Below are positions 32,672-41,120 of a stretch of DNA of 47,865 nucleotides, piece by piece; the first letter of the stretch is position 1, and each line of letters opens with the position of its first letter. The position numbers and the translations under genes were made by a program. The DNA comes from Spirochaetales bacterium (lineage in GTDB: Bacteria; Spirochaetota; Spirochaetia; DSM-2461): assembly GCA_022360655.1 (NCBI GenBank), contig JAKSCK010000119.1:1-47865 (forward strand), given 5' to 3'. The notes beneath the pieces are model-generated. The model searched no databases, was not told the DNA's origin, and was given only the letters and a program-made list of their open reading frames with translations.

Positions 32672-35407
32672 ATGGCCGTAGACAAAAGACAACGAGACGA
32701 GCGGGATTTAGAGCGCTACGGCGTCTGGGTGAAAACCGGACCTGAAGACAGCATCCGCCCTGACGCGGCCAACCTGGAACTCCTTGACGTTGATGATGGA
32801 GAACAAGAGAGCCTCCTCATCACAGAAGAGGAAGAACAGCTTCTAGGTGAGCTTGAAGAATCCTCTCTCCCCGATTTTGATGATCTAGAATTGGACAATG
32901 ACTCCTTTGCTCCACCTTCCGACCCATTCTCTGATCCTCATCAGGATCCTTTTGCAGAAGTGGTACCAGAACCGTCTCTCCATTCTTCATTGAACGCCCA
33001 AGATTCCGAAGATCAAGAATCCAAAAAACTCCTCCAACAGATTGAGGGAGACTTGAGTGCCTTACGGGATGAGATTCGCCAACTCAAAGATGAACTTTCA
33101 GGGTTACGCCAAGCTCCAGAACTTCCCCAAGAAGAAGAATCCCCCTCTGGGTTCTTTGAAGAGGAAGAAGATGAAACCATTGCTTTAACTGGTGATGAGC
33201 TTGATAACATCCTTGATACGGCAGATATGCAAGAGATGAATGCAGGCTTGGAAGTGGCCGAAAGCAGTGCGCCCTCACCAACTACTGAAGAACCTCAAGA
33301 AGATTCTGAAGAAAGCATGATCATTGAAGATCTTGATTTGGATCTTGATGATGAGATTCCATCCCTGTCGGAAGATTCGGAAAGTGAACTCCAAGAAGAA
33401 GGGCTCCAAGAGGAGCCAGTTCTGGATATTCCTCTCACCGATGAGACCGATGAAGTCTTTGATGCTGTGGATCTCACCATTGAAGATGAGGCTGAAGAGA
33501 GCTTTGATTCTGCAGACTTTGCTCTTGAGGATGAAGACGTTTTTGATGAGCAGCCACTTCCCGAATCCAATGACATGGAATCTTTAGAAGAGGATTTTAA
33601 TCTCGAGGATGAAATTCTCCCTATTGAAGAAGATTCAACTCCTCAGACTGATTCCATCCTTCCTGAAGAACCTCTCATGAATGAAGACCCCATAGAGGAG
33701 ACTTCCGAAAGCGAGGATGATCCAGCATTGGCCATCCTGGGCAGCCTTGATGAAGAGGATGAAGGGGATCCTGAAACCATAGAAATCAACATTGCTGGTG
33801 CTGATGAAATTGTGGATGTGGATGATTTTGAAGATATTGAAATTCCACAAGCAGAAAACCAAGAGATTCTGGATGAGGTAGTTGAAGAACCCATCGTCAA
33901 TATCGATGATCTCACCGATGAAACCTTTGAGGAAATCACGGACTTTGAAGATTTTGGAATGGAGGACTCTTCTTCCACTCCTCTCCCTGTTCTCGATGAA
34001 CAGGAGGAAATCACACCCACACAAGAGCCCTCTGCTCCTGAAGAGGATTTCCCCACATTGGATGATGAGGAAGCCTTTGATGAAGGCGAGGAAGTTCCTA
34101 TTGGTGAAAGCATTCTTCCTGAAGAAGAGAGCTATGAATCGGTTGTTGATTTGGAAATGGAAGAAATCTCTCTGGATGACTTTGGCTTAACAGAGGATGA
34201 GGAATCTGCTCCTCAAACCTCAGAAGAGGCTGGGGCTATCGAAACTCCTGTGGAAGTGGAAGCTGATGAAATCTCCATTCTCAATGAGGAAGAAGATTCG
34301 GACTCATTTGTTCTTGAAGATCTTTCCTTGGACGACTTTGATGAAAGTGAAAATTCTGTTGACTCCATAGAATCCCCCTCTGTGGAAACCCAAGTTCCTC
34401 CTCTGGAAGATGAAATAGAAATTGAGGATCTTGATGTTGAGGATTTTGATCTCGAAGGGTTGGATAATGAGGAGCTATACAGCACAGAGCCCTCCCCCCT
34501 CCCCACAGAAGCAGAGGAAATGGATTTAGAATCTTCTCTGACTGAAGATGTTCCTCTCATGGAAGAGGAGCACCAAGAAGAGGCGCTTAAAACCGAAAAC
34601 TCTGAACCTGAATCCTTAGACTTTGATGAAGAACTTGAGATTGAAGATCTTCTTATTGAAGATTTGGATGATGATGATTTATCCATTGATGATTTAGAAC
34701 TGGACATTCCAATGGATTCACCTGCAGCCATGGCCTCTGGCAATGTGGACATGAGTGAACCAGAGGATTTGGCTCCTCTTGCAGAGAATACAGATGAAAT
34801 CATCAAAGACCAAGACGCAGAAATCCTTTCCGATGAAACAGATGCACCAGATGCTGCGGATGTGGAATTTGATGAGATCGATCTGAGTTCCCCTCTTGAA
34901 GACATTGACGATTTTGACAGTCTTCCCCTGGATTCTATGGATGAACCAGAAAACAGTGTTGAAGACCTCTCACAAGAAGAAGGATTTGACGAGCTCCCTG
35001 GAACAGAAGAGGTGGATTTGGATTCATTGGCCGCCCTCACCAGTGATGAAATGCCCTTGTCCTCCCAAGAAGGGGATGTTTTGGCTGATGAGAGTGAAGA
35101 CGAATCCTTCCTTCCCCAAGCCTTTGATGAAGACATTATTCATCCTCAAGGTGATTCCGATGATGTCCTCCCTGAAATTGAGTTCAATGCAGAGCCTTCA
35201 GAATCTCCGATTAAAGAATCGGCTCCTTCTCCCAACATGGAAATTGAAAACCTTTCTGGAGAGCTGAAAGACGAAATCAAAGATGTTCTCAAATACATGG
35301 ACCAGCTCCTAGAATCACTCCCCGATGAAAAAATCCAAGAATTTGCCCGCAGTGAGCATTTTGAGGTTTATAAAAAGATCTTCGAGGAGTTGGGGATCGC
35401 AGATTAA
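32672..35407 (+). CDS. Very large acidic repeat protein, unknown function
   Basis: A 911-aa protein dominated by Asp and Glu. A basic/mixed head (about 1-30, 'KRQRDERDLERYGVWVKTG') leads into a coiled-coil segment (about 118-146, 'IEGDLSALRDEIRQLKDEL'). About 700 residues of degenerate acidic units follow, such as 'IEDLDLDLDDEIP', 'LEDLSLDDFDES', 'IEDLDVEDFDLEGLDNEE' and 'IEDLLIEDLDDDDLSIDDLEL'. The final 55 residues are a separate helical domain ('LKDEIKDVLKYMDQLLESLPDEKIQEFARS'). No signal peptide, so cytoplasmic. GGGAG ten bases upstream favours ATG 32672 over 32663. It overlaps the next gene as TAATG, heading a four-gene operon with two DUF115 proteins. A scaffold or tether is only a guess. 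Confidence 0.85.
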   Translation: MAVDKRQRDERDLERYGVWVKTGPEDSIRPDAANLELLDVDDGEQESLLITEEEEQLLGELEESSLPDFDDLELDNDSFAPPSDPFSDPHQDPFAEVVPEPSLHSSLNAQDSEDQESKKLLQQIEGDLSALRDEIRQLKDELSGLRQAPELPQEEESPSGFFEEEEDETIALTGDELDNILDTADMQEMNAGLEVAESSAPSPTTEEPQEDSEESMIIEDLDLDLDDEIPSLSEDSESELQEEGLQEEPVLDIPLTDETDEVFDAVDLTIEDEAEESFDSADFALEDEDVFDEQPLPESNDMESLEEDFNLEDEILPIEEDSTPQTDSILPEEPLMNEDPIEETSESEDDPALAILGSLDEEDEGDPETIEINIAGADEIVDVDDFEDIEIPQAENQEILDEVVEEPIVNIDDLTDETFEEITDFEDFGMEDSSSTPLPVLDEQEEITPTQEPSAPEEDFPTLDDEEAFDEGEEVPIGESILPEEESYESVVDLEMEEISLDDFGLTEDEESAPQTSEEAGAIETPVEVEADEISILNEEEDSDSFVLEDLSLDDFDESENSVDSIESPSVETQVPPLEDEIEIEDLDVEDFDLEGLDNEELYSTEPSPLPTEAEEMDLESSLTEDVPLMEEEHQEEALKTENSEPESLDFDEELEIEDLLIEDLDDDDLSIDDLELDIPMDSPAAMASGNVDMSEPEDLAPLAENTDEIIKDQDAEILSDETDAPDAADVEFDEIDLSSPLEDIDDFDSLPLDSMDEPENSVEDLSQEEGFDELPGTEEVDLDSLAALTSDEMPLSSQEGDVLADESEDESFLPQAFDEDIIHPQGDSDDVLPEIEFNAEPSESPIKESAPSPNMEIENLSGELKDEIKDVLKYMDQLLESLPDEKIQEFARSEHFEVYKKIFEELGIAD

Positions 35408-36306
35408 TGGGTTTATTGCTCCGTGCGAATGAGTCGGGGAACAAAGGAGTTCCCCGGCTTCAAGAAACTGCAGAATCCATCGTAACAAACCAATGTTGGA
35501 CTCCCGAATCCTTGGATTTTCCCCACCAAGTTTTTCATGCTTATCGCCAAAGACTTGGCTTTTCAAAAGGTGCTCTGTTTTTTCGAGAAGAGGAGTCCTT
35601 CTTTAGTCCCTGGCTGACAATAGGGTTGGACTGCACATCTCGGCGCCGACTCCAGCGGACTCCTCCTCCTGAAATGGCTCAGATCCCTGTTGTGGAAGTC
35701 TCCAAAACTTATCTTCAACCCTACCTTTCCGGTCGGGAATGGGGCCTATTGGAGCAAAGCTGGGCCTTCCCTTTTTTTGAAGAGGAGCAGCTCTGGGGAT
35801 ACTTGATGGTTTTTGAAAAACCATTTGAACCTGAGAACCGTGAAGAAATCACCCAAGATATCCATGTCCTGTATCAGCATTTGGCTCCCCTAGTGGCCCA
35901 ATCCCGCTTCACAAAGAACATTCCCATACCTCAAAGAATCCAAGCTTCTGAAAAAAAACCTTGGGAGTCAGGCATCGTATTGAGCGTATCTTTTGATGAA
36001 GTGATTCAGGCCTACATCCAACGAGTCCCAGAGATGGAACCGTATCGAGCCGCCAAAGATCTCTATTCCTTTGTGGCACAGACCGCCCAAGCATTGGCCT
36101 CCTCCTGGGTGTTGAATGGAAGTACCATGACGTTTTACATCCCAGAGGATTCGCTCTTAGATGCTGATCTTTTTTTACATCAACTCCAAGGAGCCCTCTC
36201 TGGAGCATTCTCCCCCCCCCTCGAACTCTCCTCTCTTCCATTTCAACAATATCGCTGGCCCCAAGATGCCAGTCGGTTTGAGCAGGCTCACCCCGGAGTT
36301 CTCTGA
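35407..36306 (+). CDS. GAF-like domain protein, unknown function
   Basis: A 299-aa cytoplasmic protein. Residues about 40-170 read like a GAF-type sensory domain: 'HQVFHAYRQRLGFSKGALFFRE', a central loop, then 'SWAFPFFEEEQLWGYLMVFEKPFEPENREEI' as the strand-strand-helix ending. The C-terminal 100 residues ('ESGIVLSVSFDEVIQAYIQRV' onward) form a second alpha/beta unit I do not recognise. It starts within the stop of the acidic-protein gene (TAATG) and ends overlapping the DUF115 start (TGATG), so all are translated together. A sensory or regulatory role for the operon is possible. The GAF call is by eye and weak. Confidence 0.6.
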   Translation: MGLLLRANESGNKGVPRLQETAESIVTNQCWTPESLDFPHQVFHAYRQRLGFSKGALFFREEESFFSPWLTIGLDCTSRRRLQRTPPPEMAQIPVVEVSKTYLQPYLSGREWGLLEQSWAFPFFEEEQLWGYLMVFEKPFEPENREEITQDIHVLYQHLAPLVAQSRFTKNIPIPQRIQASEKKPWESGIVLSVSFDEVIQAYIQRVPEMEPYRAAKDLYSFVAQTAQALASSWVLNGSTMTFYIPEDSLLDADLFLHQLQGALSGAFSPPLELSSLPFQQYRWPQDASRFEQAHPGVL

Positions 36307-37808
36307 TGCCCAAGGTGCACATTCTTCCTTCAAAGAATGGTGAACCAACGGCTCTAGTTGGCTCCCGGTACATCCATTCCTCCTATAATCCAAGACGTGA
36401 GGCACAGCGATTTTTTTCTCAAATCGACCCCCCAAGGGGGGTTGTGGTGGTGATTGGAGCTGGGTTGGGCTACCTGGATCAAGAGATTGTGACTCAGGCA
36501 CCACATTGCCGAATTCTGGCCATGCATCTTCATCCCGTATGCGCCCAGAATGTCATTCACCATTCTCCCCAGGTGGAACGGTGGTCGCCCCAAACCTCAG
36601 AATCAGCGGCATCTTTTCTTGCAAACAGAATAACAGAACGCGACGTACAAGGATTGCAGTCCATTGAATGGCCCGCCTCTGCAGGTCTTTGGCCTGACGA
36701 AGCCCGCATCATTCACCATGCCCTTGTGGCCATCATCCGCCGCCTCAGCGGGAACATCACCACAACGGCCGCCTTTGGCTTACGGTGGATTGAAAACAGC
36801 CTTCGGAACTTTTCACAAACTTCTTTGCTCATTCAACCAGAAAAAATTCATTCCCCCGTTGTCGTCACGGCTTCAGGGCCTTCTTTGGAAAAGGTTCTGC
36901 CCCATATTCTCCGTCATCGATCTCGCAGTCAGCTCTGGGCTCTCCCCTCTTCTTTACCTGCATTGATGCGAGAAGGACTCACACCTGATTTAGTGATTGC
37001 AACCGATCCAGGAACTTGGGCTCGATGGCATCATCGCCACCTCACCCCCGAGATTCCTGTTGCCATGCCCTTCAATGCGGCCCCCTTGCCTCCAGGAAAT
37101 CACCAGATTCTCACCATCCATCAAGGAGGCTGGGAAGAACAAAGTCTCCTTCCCCCTTTGTGGCCTAAGGTTGCTCTTCCGGCCCTAGGAACGGTAGCCG
37201 CTACAGCTGTGGCATTGTGGAAGCAAATAGTCGAAGGCCCATTATTTTTAGCCGGGCTTGATTTAAGTTGGAATGGACTTTCTTCCCATGTCCGTCCTCA
37301 TTCTTTTGATGGTTGGCTGAGTACCTTTGAATCCCGTACCACCCCCCGATTAACGCTTCAGTGGGAACGGGCACAGCAATTTGCCCCGGAACAAAAGAAT
37401 AAAAAACGGACAGGAGCTGCTCTCCGAACCTACGCTGATTGGTTCAATACTCTTTCGGGAGAAGACATTCAACTCCTGGCTCCATCCAAAGAATCCCCCT
37501 CCTCTTCCACACTTCCTATTGTGGAGGCCTCTTGTTGGGCCCAAAATCTGGCTGAAAACGCATCAATTCCCTTAGCAGTGCAAAATGCTCCTCTGAATCA
37601 AAGGCAAAGGAAAAGCCATATTCAACACGTGCTTCAGAATTGGAAATCGGCTTTACAGAACGGAGAAAAAGAGAATCCTGTTCTCAAGGAGATTCTTTAT
37701 GCCATAGCTCCATCCTCTGCCCTATCCACAGAGGAAGTCCATTGGCACAATGCCCGAACAAAGGCTCAAGAGGCCGTGAATCGGTGGGAGCACATCTATG
37801 GACGATAA
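36306..37808 (+). CDS. DUF115/Maf-like protein 1
   Basis: A 500-aa member of the DUF115 (MptE-like/Maf) family. An N-terminal Rossmann-like unit ('GVVVVIGAGLGYLDQEI', 45-61) precedes the DUF115 core at about 183-330 with 'VVVTASGPSLEKVLP' (GPSL 191-194), 'LPALMREGLTPDLVIATDPG' (DPG 234-236) and 'GPLFLAGLDLSW'. Maf proteins transfer nonulosonic acid sugars to flagellin in several bacteria, and archaeal MptE is a pterin pyrophosphokinase; the fold is sialyltransferase-like. The tandem second copy and the flagellate background favour a glycosyltransferase role, inferred only. The start overlaps the upstream stop. Confidence 0.8.
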   Translation: MPKVHILPSKNGEPTALVGSRYIHSSYNPRREAQRFFSQIDPPRGVVVVIGAGLGYLDQEIVTQAPHCRILAMHLHPVCAQNVIHHSPQVERWSPQTSESAASFLANRITERDVQGLQSIEWPASAGLWPDEARIIHHALVAIIRRLSGNITTTAAFGLRWIENSLRNFSQTSLLIQPEKIHSPVVVTASGPSLEKVLPHILRHRSRSQLWALPSSLPALMREGLTPDLVIATDPGTWARWHHRHLTPEIPVAMPFNAAPLPPGNHQILTIHQGGWEEQSLLPPLWPKVALPALGTVAATAVALWKQIVEGPLFLAGLDLSWNGLSSHVRPHSFDGWLSTFESRTTPRLTLQWERAQQFAPEQKNKKRTGAALRTYADWFNTLSGEDIQLLAPSKESPSSSTLPIVEASCWAQNLAENASIPLAVQNAPLNQRQRKSHIQHVLQNWKSALQNGEKENPVLKEILYAIAPSSALSTEEVHWHNARTKAQEAVNRWEHIYGR

Positions 37809-39450
37809 ACAACGCTTTGACCGCAACCTTGTGGCCTTGAGCGCCCGCCACCCCCACCTTGCCCGTCGTTTAGCAGAATCAGAACAAGAGACTTCTCTTC
37901 GGGTAGAAGAAGCTCGTTCAGGTCACCCAGTACCTGTCCTATTACGTAATGATCGTCCCTTTTTTCTTCACTCCCGATTCAACCCTGTTGCAGAGGGTGA
38001 GCGCACAGCAAATGCAGCCAGTGGAGAATTTCTTGTGGCCTTTGGATTGGGCGGTGGATATCACCTCACTCCTCTACTCTCCAGTACAAGAGTAACAGGG
38101 CTCCTCATTGTTGAAACAAACCTCAAACTTGTGAGTGCACTATTCCATAAGATTGACTATTCTGCCCTTCTTTCCGATTCTCGGGTCATCCTCCTCGTGG
38201 ACCCTGATCCCCAAGAATTTCGCCATATTCTTTTGGAGCGTTATTTGCCCATACTCTACGGAGATCTTGGGACAATCTCTCTTCGCTCCCGAGTCGATGT
38301 GGATGCACTATGGTTTTCTCAAATCATGGATCAGCTCAAAGAACTTTTTGAAACCTTGGGAAGAGATTTAACCGTTCAGGCTAAATTTGGACGACGCTGG
38401 TTCATTCACACCCTGGCAAATCTACCGCTCTCAGAACAAGCACACGCCGTGCTCCCTCCATCTCGCCAGATGATGATCACCGCAGCAGGTCCATCACTTC
38501 ATACCCAGCTCCCTCAGATTCGGAAGCTCAAAGAACACGGTGTAAAACTTATTGCCACCGACACATCGCTGGCGTTTCTTTCGGCTTCCGGGCTTGTTCC
38601 AGACATTGTTCTCTCCATTGATTGCCAGGCTGTGAGTTATCACCATTTTCTCAAAGGACTCCCGCCCAGCACGGTTCTTGTTCTAGATTTGGCCTCTCCA
38701 CCAGTCATAGCGCGAAGAACAGAGAATGTTCTGTTTGTATCCAGTGGTCATCCTTTTTCCCTCTACATCAACCGATTTTACCGCCCATTTCCCCTTTTAG
38801 ATTTGTCTGGAGGGAATGTCACCCATGCCGCCTTATCGCTAGCCCGAAACTCAGGAGCTCAAGAAATTCATCTCTTTGGGGCAGATTATTCCTACCCCAT
38901 GGGGCAACCTTATGCCCGGGGAACCTATCTCTATTCCCTGTTCCATTCCCAGGGAAACCGAATCCATAGTAATGAGCATGCTTTTTGGAACTTTGTTCAT
39001 GGTTCCCATCCATGGCGAGAAAAAACAAAAAAGGGATGGCGATTAAGGACACCTGCGATGGATCATTACCGTTCCATGCTGGAAGAATCCCTCCCCTTCC
39101 AAGAGGTCTCACTCAACAATGATCCACGTCATGGATCTGTACTTCATCTGCCTTCCTCTAAGGAACCGTCCTTCATGGTGGCCGCAGGATCTGCAAGCAG
39201 CAGCTGGAATACATTTCTCACAGATTATGCCCATCAACTCTCTGCCCTTCCTAAACTTTCAGGACCTCCCCGAGATTATTTGGAGTGCCTGAATCCAGAA
39301 GACAGACAGGCCTGGGCCACCTTGTTGCCCGCCGCGGCCACCTTTCATAGGCAGGGACATGCAGGACCAGAAGCGGTGGAAGAATCACGGCAATGGTCGA
39401 TTCAGCGCCTCCAAGCTCGTCACAAGCATTCCCTTTCTCTCTCTACCTGA
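37798..39450 (+). CDS. DUF115/Maf-like protein 2
   Basis: A 550-aa DUF115 protein, closer to canonical Maf than the preceding one. It shows 'LVAFGLGGGYHLTPLL' (79-94), 'GLLIVETNLKLV', 'MMITAAGPSLHTQLPQI' (GPSL 231-234), 'LIATDTSLAFLSASGLVPDIVLSID' and 'IHLFGADYSYP' (357-367), which matches the Maf motif 'GaDlsf'. A helical C-terminal region follows. It overlaps the first DUF115 gene by 11 bp. The two copies are only distantly similar, so they likely have different substrates or one is accessory. Flagellin or other protein glycosylation is the best inference. This is the last gene of the operon; 270 bp of noncoding DNA follow. Confidence 0.83.
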   Translation: MDDKQRFDRNLVALSARHPHLARRLAESEQETSLRVEEARSGHPVPVLLRNDRPFFLHSRFNPVAEGERTANAASGEFLVAFGLGGGYHLTPLLSSTRVTGLLIVETNLKLVSALFHKIDYSALLSDSRVILLVDPDPQEFRHILLERYLPILYGDLGTISLRSRVDVDALWFSQIMDQLKELFETLGRDLTVQAKFGRRWFIHTLANLPLSEQAHAVLPPSRQMMITAAGPSLHTQLPQIRKLKEHGVKLIATDTSLAFLSASGLVPDIVLSIDCQAVSYHHFLKGLPPSTVLVLDLASPPVIARRTENVLFVSSGHPFSLYINRFYRPFPLLDLSGGNVTHAALSLARNSGAQEIHLFGADYSYPMGQPYARGTYLYSLFHSQGNRIHSNEHAFWNFVHGSHPWREKTKKGWRLRTPAMDHYRSMLEESLPFQEVSLNNDPRHGSVLHLPSSKEPSFMVAAGSASSSWNTFLTDYAHQLSALPKLSGPPRDYLECLNPEDRQAWATLLPAAATFHRQGHAGPEAVEESRQWSIQRLQARHKHSLSLST

Positions 39451-39720
39451 AGATTTTCTCCCATCATTATCCCTTCCCATTCCTGTGAGACTCCAAAGAT
39501 GAGAATTTTTCTTATGATGGAGAAAGAACACTCATTCCTAGGAGTTTCTTAAGATAAAACTATATTTTATTGCTATACAAACATTTAAATATAAAAATGG
39601 CTTCATCGCCTTTTTCAAGGAATCTTAAATCAATGGAATGGATCGTAAAAAAAACTGGCTTCCCCCCTACATGGGGGTTCCAAGACCACACACAAGCCAT
39701 GATTAGGGTATAATAAAACC
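39451..39720 (+). promoter_or_regulatory. Intergenic region with a GC hairpin and a TATAAT box next to the ATG
   Basis: This 270-bp gap separates two operons. It holds a hairpin, CCCCC (39663-39667) with GGGGG (39673-39677), possibly the terminator of the DUF115 operon. A perfect TATAAT lies at 39709-39714, six bases before the ATG at 39721. No good -35 or Shine-Dalgarno sequence is visible. The rest is AT-rich with no gene. Confidence 0.45.
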
Positions 39721-41079
39721 ATGAAGAAGAGCGTTTCCATCGTCTACACCATGCTCGTACTCGTCGTCCTCTTTGGTGTGACAGCCTACTTCGGCTGGAC
39801 TCTCCAGCAAACACGTCTTGGACGGATTGCAGATTTCTCAACACGTTCTGAGGAATACACACAACGACTAGCAACAACTCTACTTGACCAGAGAGATGTG
39901 GATTCTGAAGTCGAACTGGCTGAGTCTCTGATGAATAATGACCTGGCTTTGGTAGCTGTTCAGGTTTATTCACATGATGACGGCCTACGGCTCAGTGTGG
40001 TCAAACCTCCTGCATCTGAATTTCGCTCCAAAGCTCTTGTGGATACTCCCTCCTTTGGTCGATTCCCAACAAACTGGCGATACCACATGGTTCGAAAACC
40101 CATGGTGGTGGAGGATATGCCAGGCCTTGAAACCCATTTTGTGACCATGGTTGTCGGACGGGGAGAAATTCAGAATGCCGTGATGATCATTTTAATCACG
40201 GTTTTGGGGCTCTTTGCCATCACGCTCATTTTGGCTCTCATTCGTCCAGCAGCTCATGTGAATGATGATGAAATGGAAACAGAAGAAGAAAGTTCCATTT
40301 CATTTGATGAAGAATTCCCCCCTTCTTCAGGACACAAAAGTCAAGGTGATGATTTTCATGATGAACTCACAGAATTGCCACCAGAGGATTTTTCTGACCT
40401 GCCTTCTGATGAAGCCTTTGATGATAACATTTTTGAATCATCCACGCTTGATGAGGACTTTGATCTTCCCGATTTTGATGATGTCGATCGTCTTGATGAC
40501 GGCGATTTGATGATGTCAAATCCTGAAATGCGTCAGTCTGAAGTTCTTGATGACGACTTTGATCTTCCCAGTCTTGATGATGAGGGCAGCACCTTTGATG
40601 AGGACTTGTCCCTCCCTCCATCGGAGTCTTCTCCAGCTCAAGAGCTCCCACAAGATGACGAATTTCTTGCTCGTCTCGAATCAGAACTTGAACGCGCTGC
40701 AGCCTTTGACCAGGATTTATCACTCCTTGTGATCACAACAGGCAATCAACCCATTGATCCACTCCGTGATGCGTTCACCTATCATGATCTTCTCTTCCCC
40801 CTGGAAGAGGGACGAACCGCTGTGATTGAACCAAATAGCAATCTGGACGCCAGCATTGCCGCCGCCGAAGACCTCCTGCGCCATCTCATTGCGGAATTGG
40901 GAGGGGATCGGCCCTATCGCATTGGAATTGCCTCTCGTAATGGACGATTGATTGGATCAGAGCGCCTTTTTGAAGAAGCTCTTGGTGCACTGACACGAAC
41001 GGATGAAAAAGACAATATTGTGGCCTTCCGCTCTGATCCTGAGAAATATCGGGAGTACGTGCGAAGCTTGGAAGAGTAG
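39721..41079 (+). CDS. Bitopic membrane protein with acidic linker and degenerate GGDEF-like domain
   Basis: A 452-aa protein: membrane segment 1 (about 7-27), a periplasmic domain of about 125 residues, membrane segment 2 (about 153-174), an acidic linker (about 181-312), then a C-terminal alpha/beta domain. The linker repeats 'DEDFDLPDFDD' and 'DDDFDLPSLDD'. The last 140 residues ('FLARLESELERAAAFDQDLSLLVI', 'ASIAAAEDLLRHLI', 'YRIGIASRNG', 'ERLFEEALGALTR') follow the GGDEF fold order, but 'FPLEEGRTAVIEP' stands where RxGGDEF should be, so diguanylate cyclase activity is unlikely. It heads the envelope operon. A sensor or scaffold is inferred. Confidence 0.75.
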   Translation: MKKSVSIVYTMLVLVVLFGVTAYFGWTLQQTRLGRIADFSTRSEEYTQRLATTLLDQRDVDSEVELAESLMNNDLALVAVQVYSHDDGLRLSVVKPPASEFRSKALVDTPSFGRFPTNWRYHMVRKPMVVEDMPGLETHFVTMVVGRGEIQNAVMIILITVLGLFAITLILALIRPAAHVNDDEMETEEESSISFDEEFPPSSGHKSQGDDFHDELTELPPEDFSDLPSDEAFDDNIFESSTLDEDFDLPDFDDVDRLDDGDLMMSNPEMRQSEVLDDDFDLPSLDDEGSTFDEDLSLPPSESSPAQELPQDDEFLARLESELERAAAFDQDLSLLVITTGNQPIDPLRDAFTYHDLLFPLEEGRTAVIEPNSNLDASIAAAEDLLRHLIAELGGDRPYRIGIASRNGRLIGSERLFEEALGALTRTDEKDNIVAFRSDPEKYREYVRSLEE

Positions 41080-41120
41080 GGCCTCTCTTGAAGCCTCCTA
41101 TCTCTGAGGGATATGATCGG

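Noticed and set aside
34213-35136. 307-aa serine-rich minus-strand ORF inside the acidic gene
   Set aside because: Serine richness follows mechanically from reading GAA/GAT-rich codons on the opposite strand; no ribosome site. The same applies to the other Ser-rich antisense frames between 32700 and 34110.
37798-39450. Sialyltransferase of a capsule pathway
   Set aside because: GPSL and GADYSYP motifs fit DUF115/Maf better, and no capsule or nonulosonic-acid genes are adjacent.
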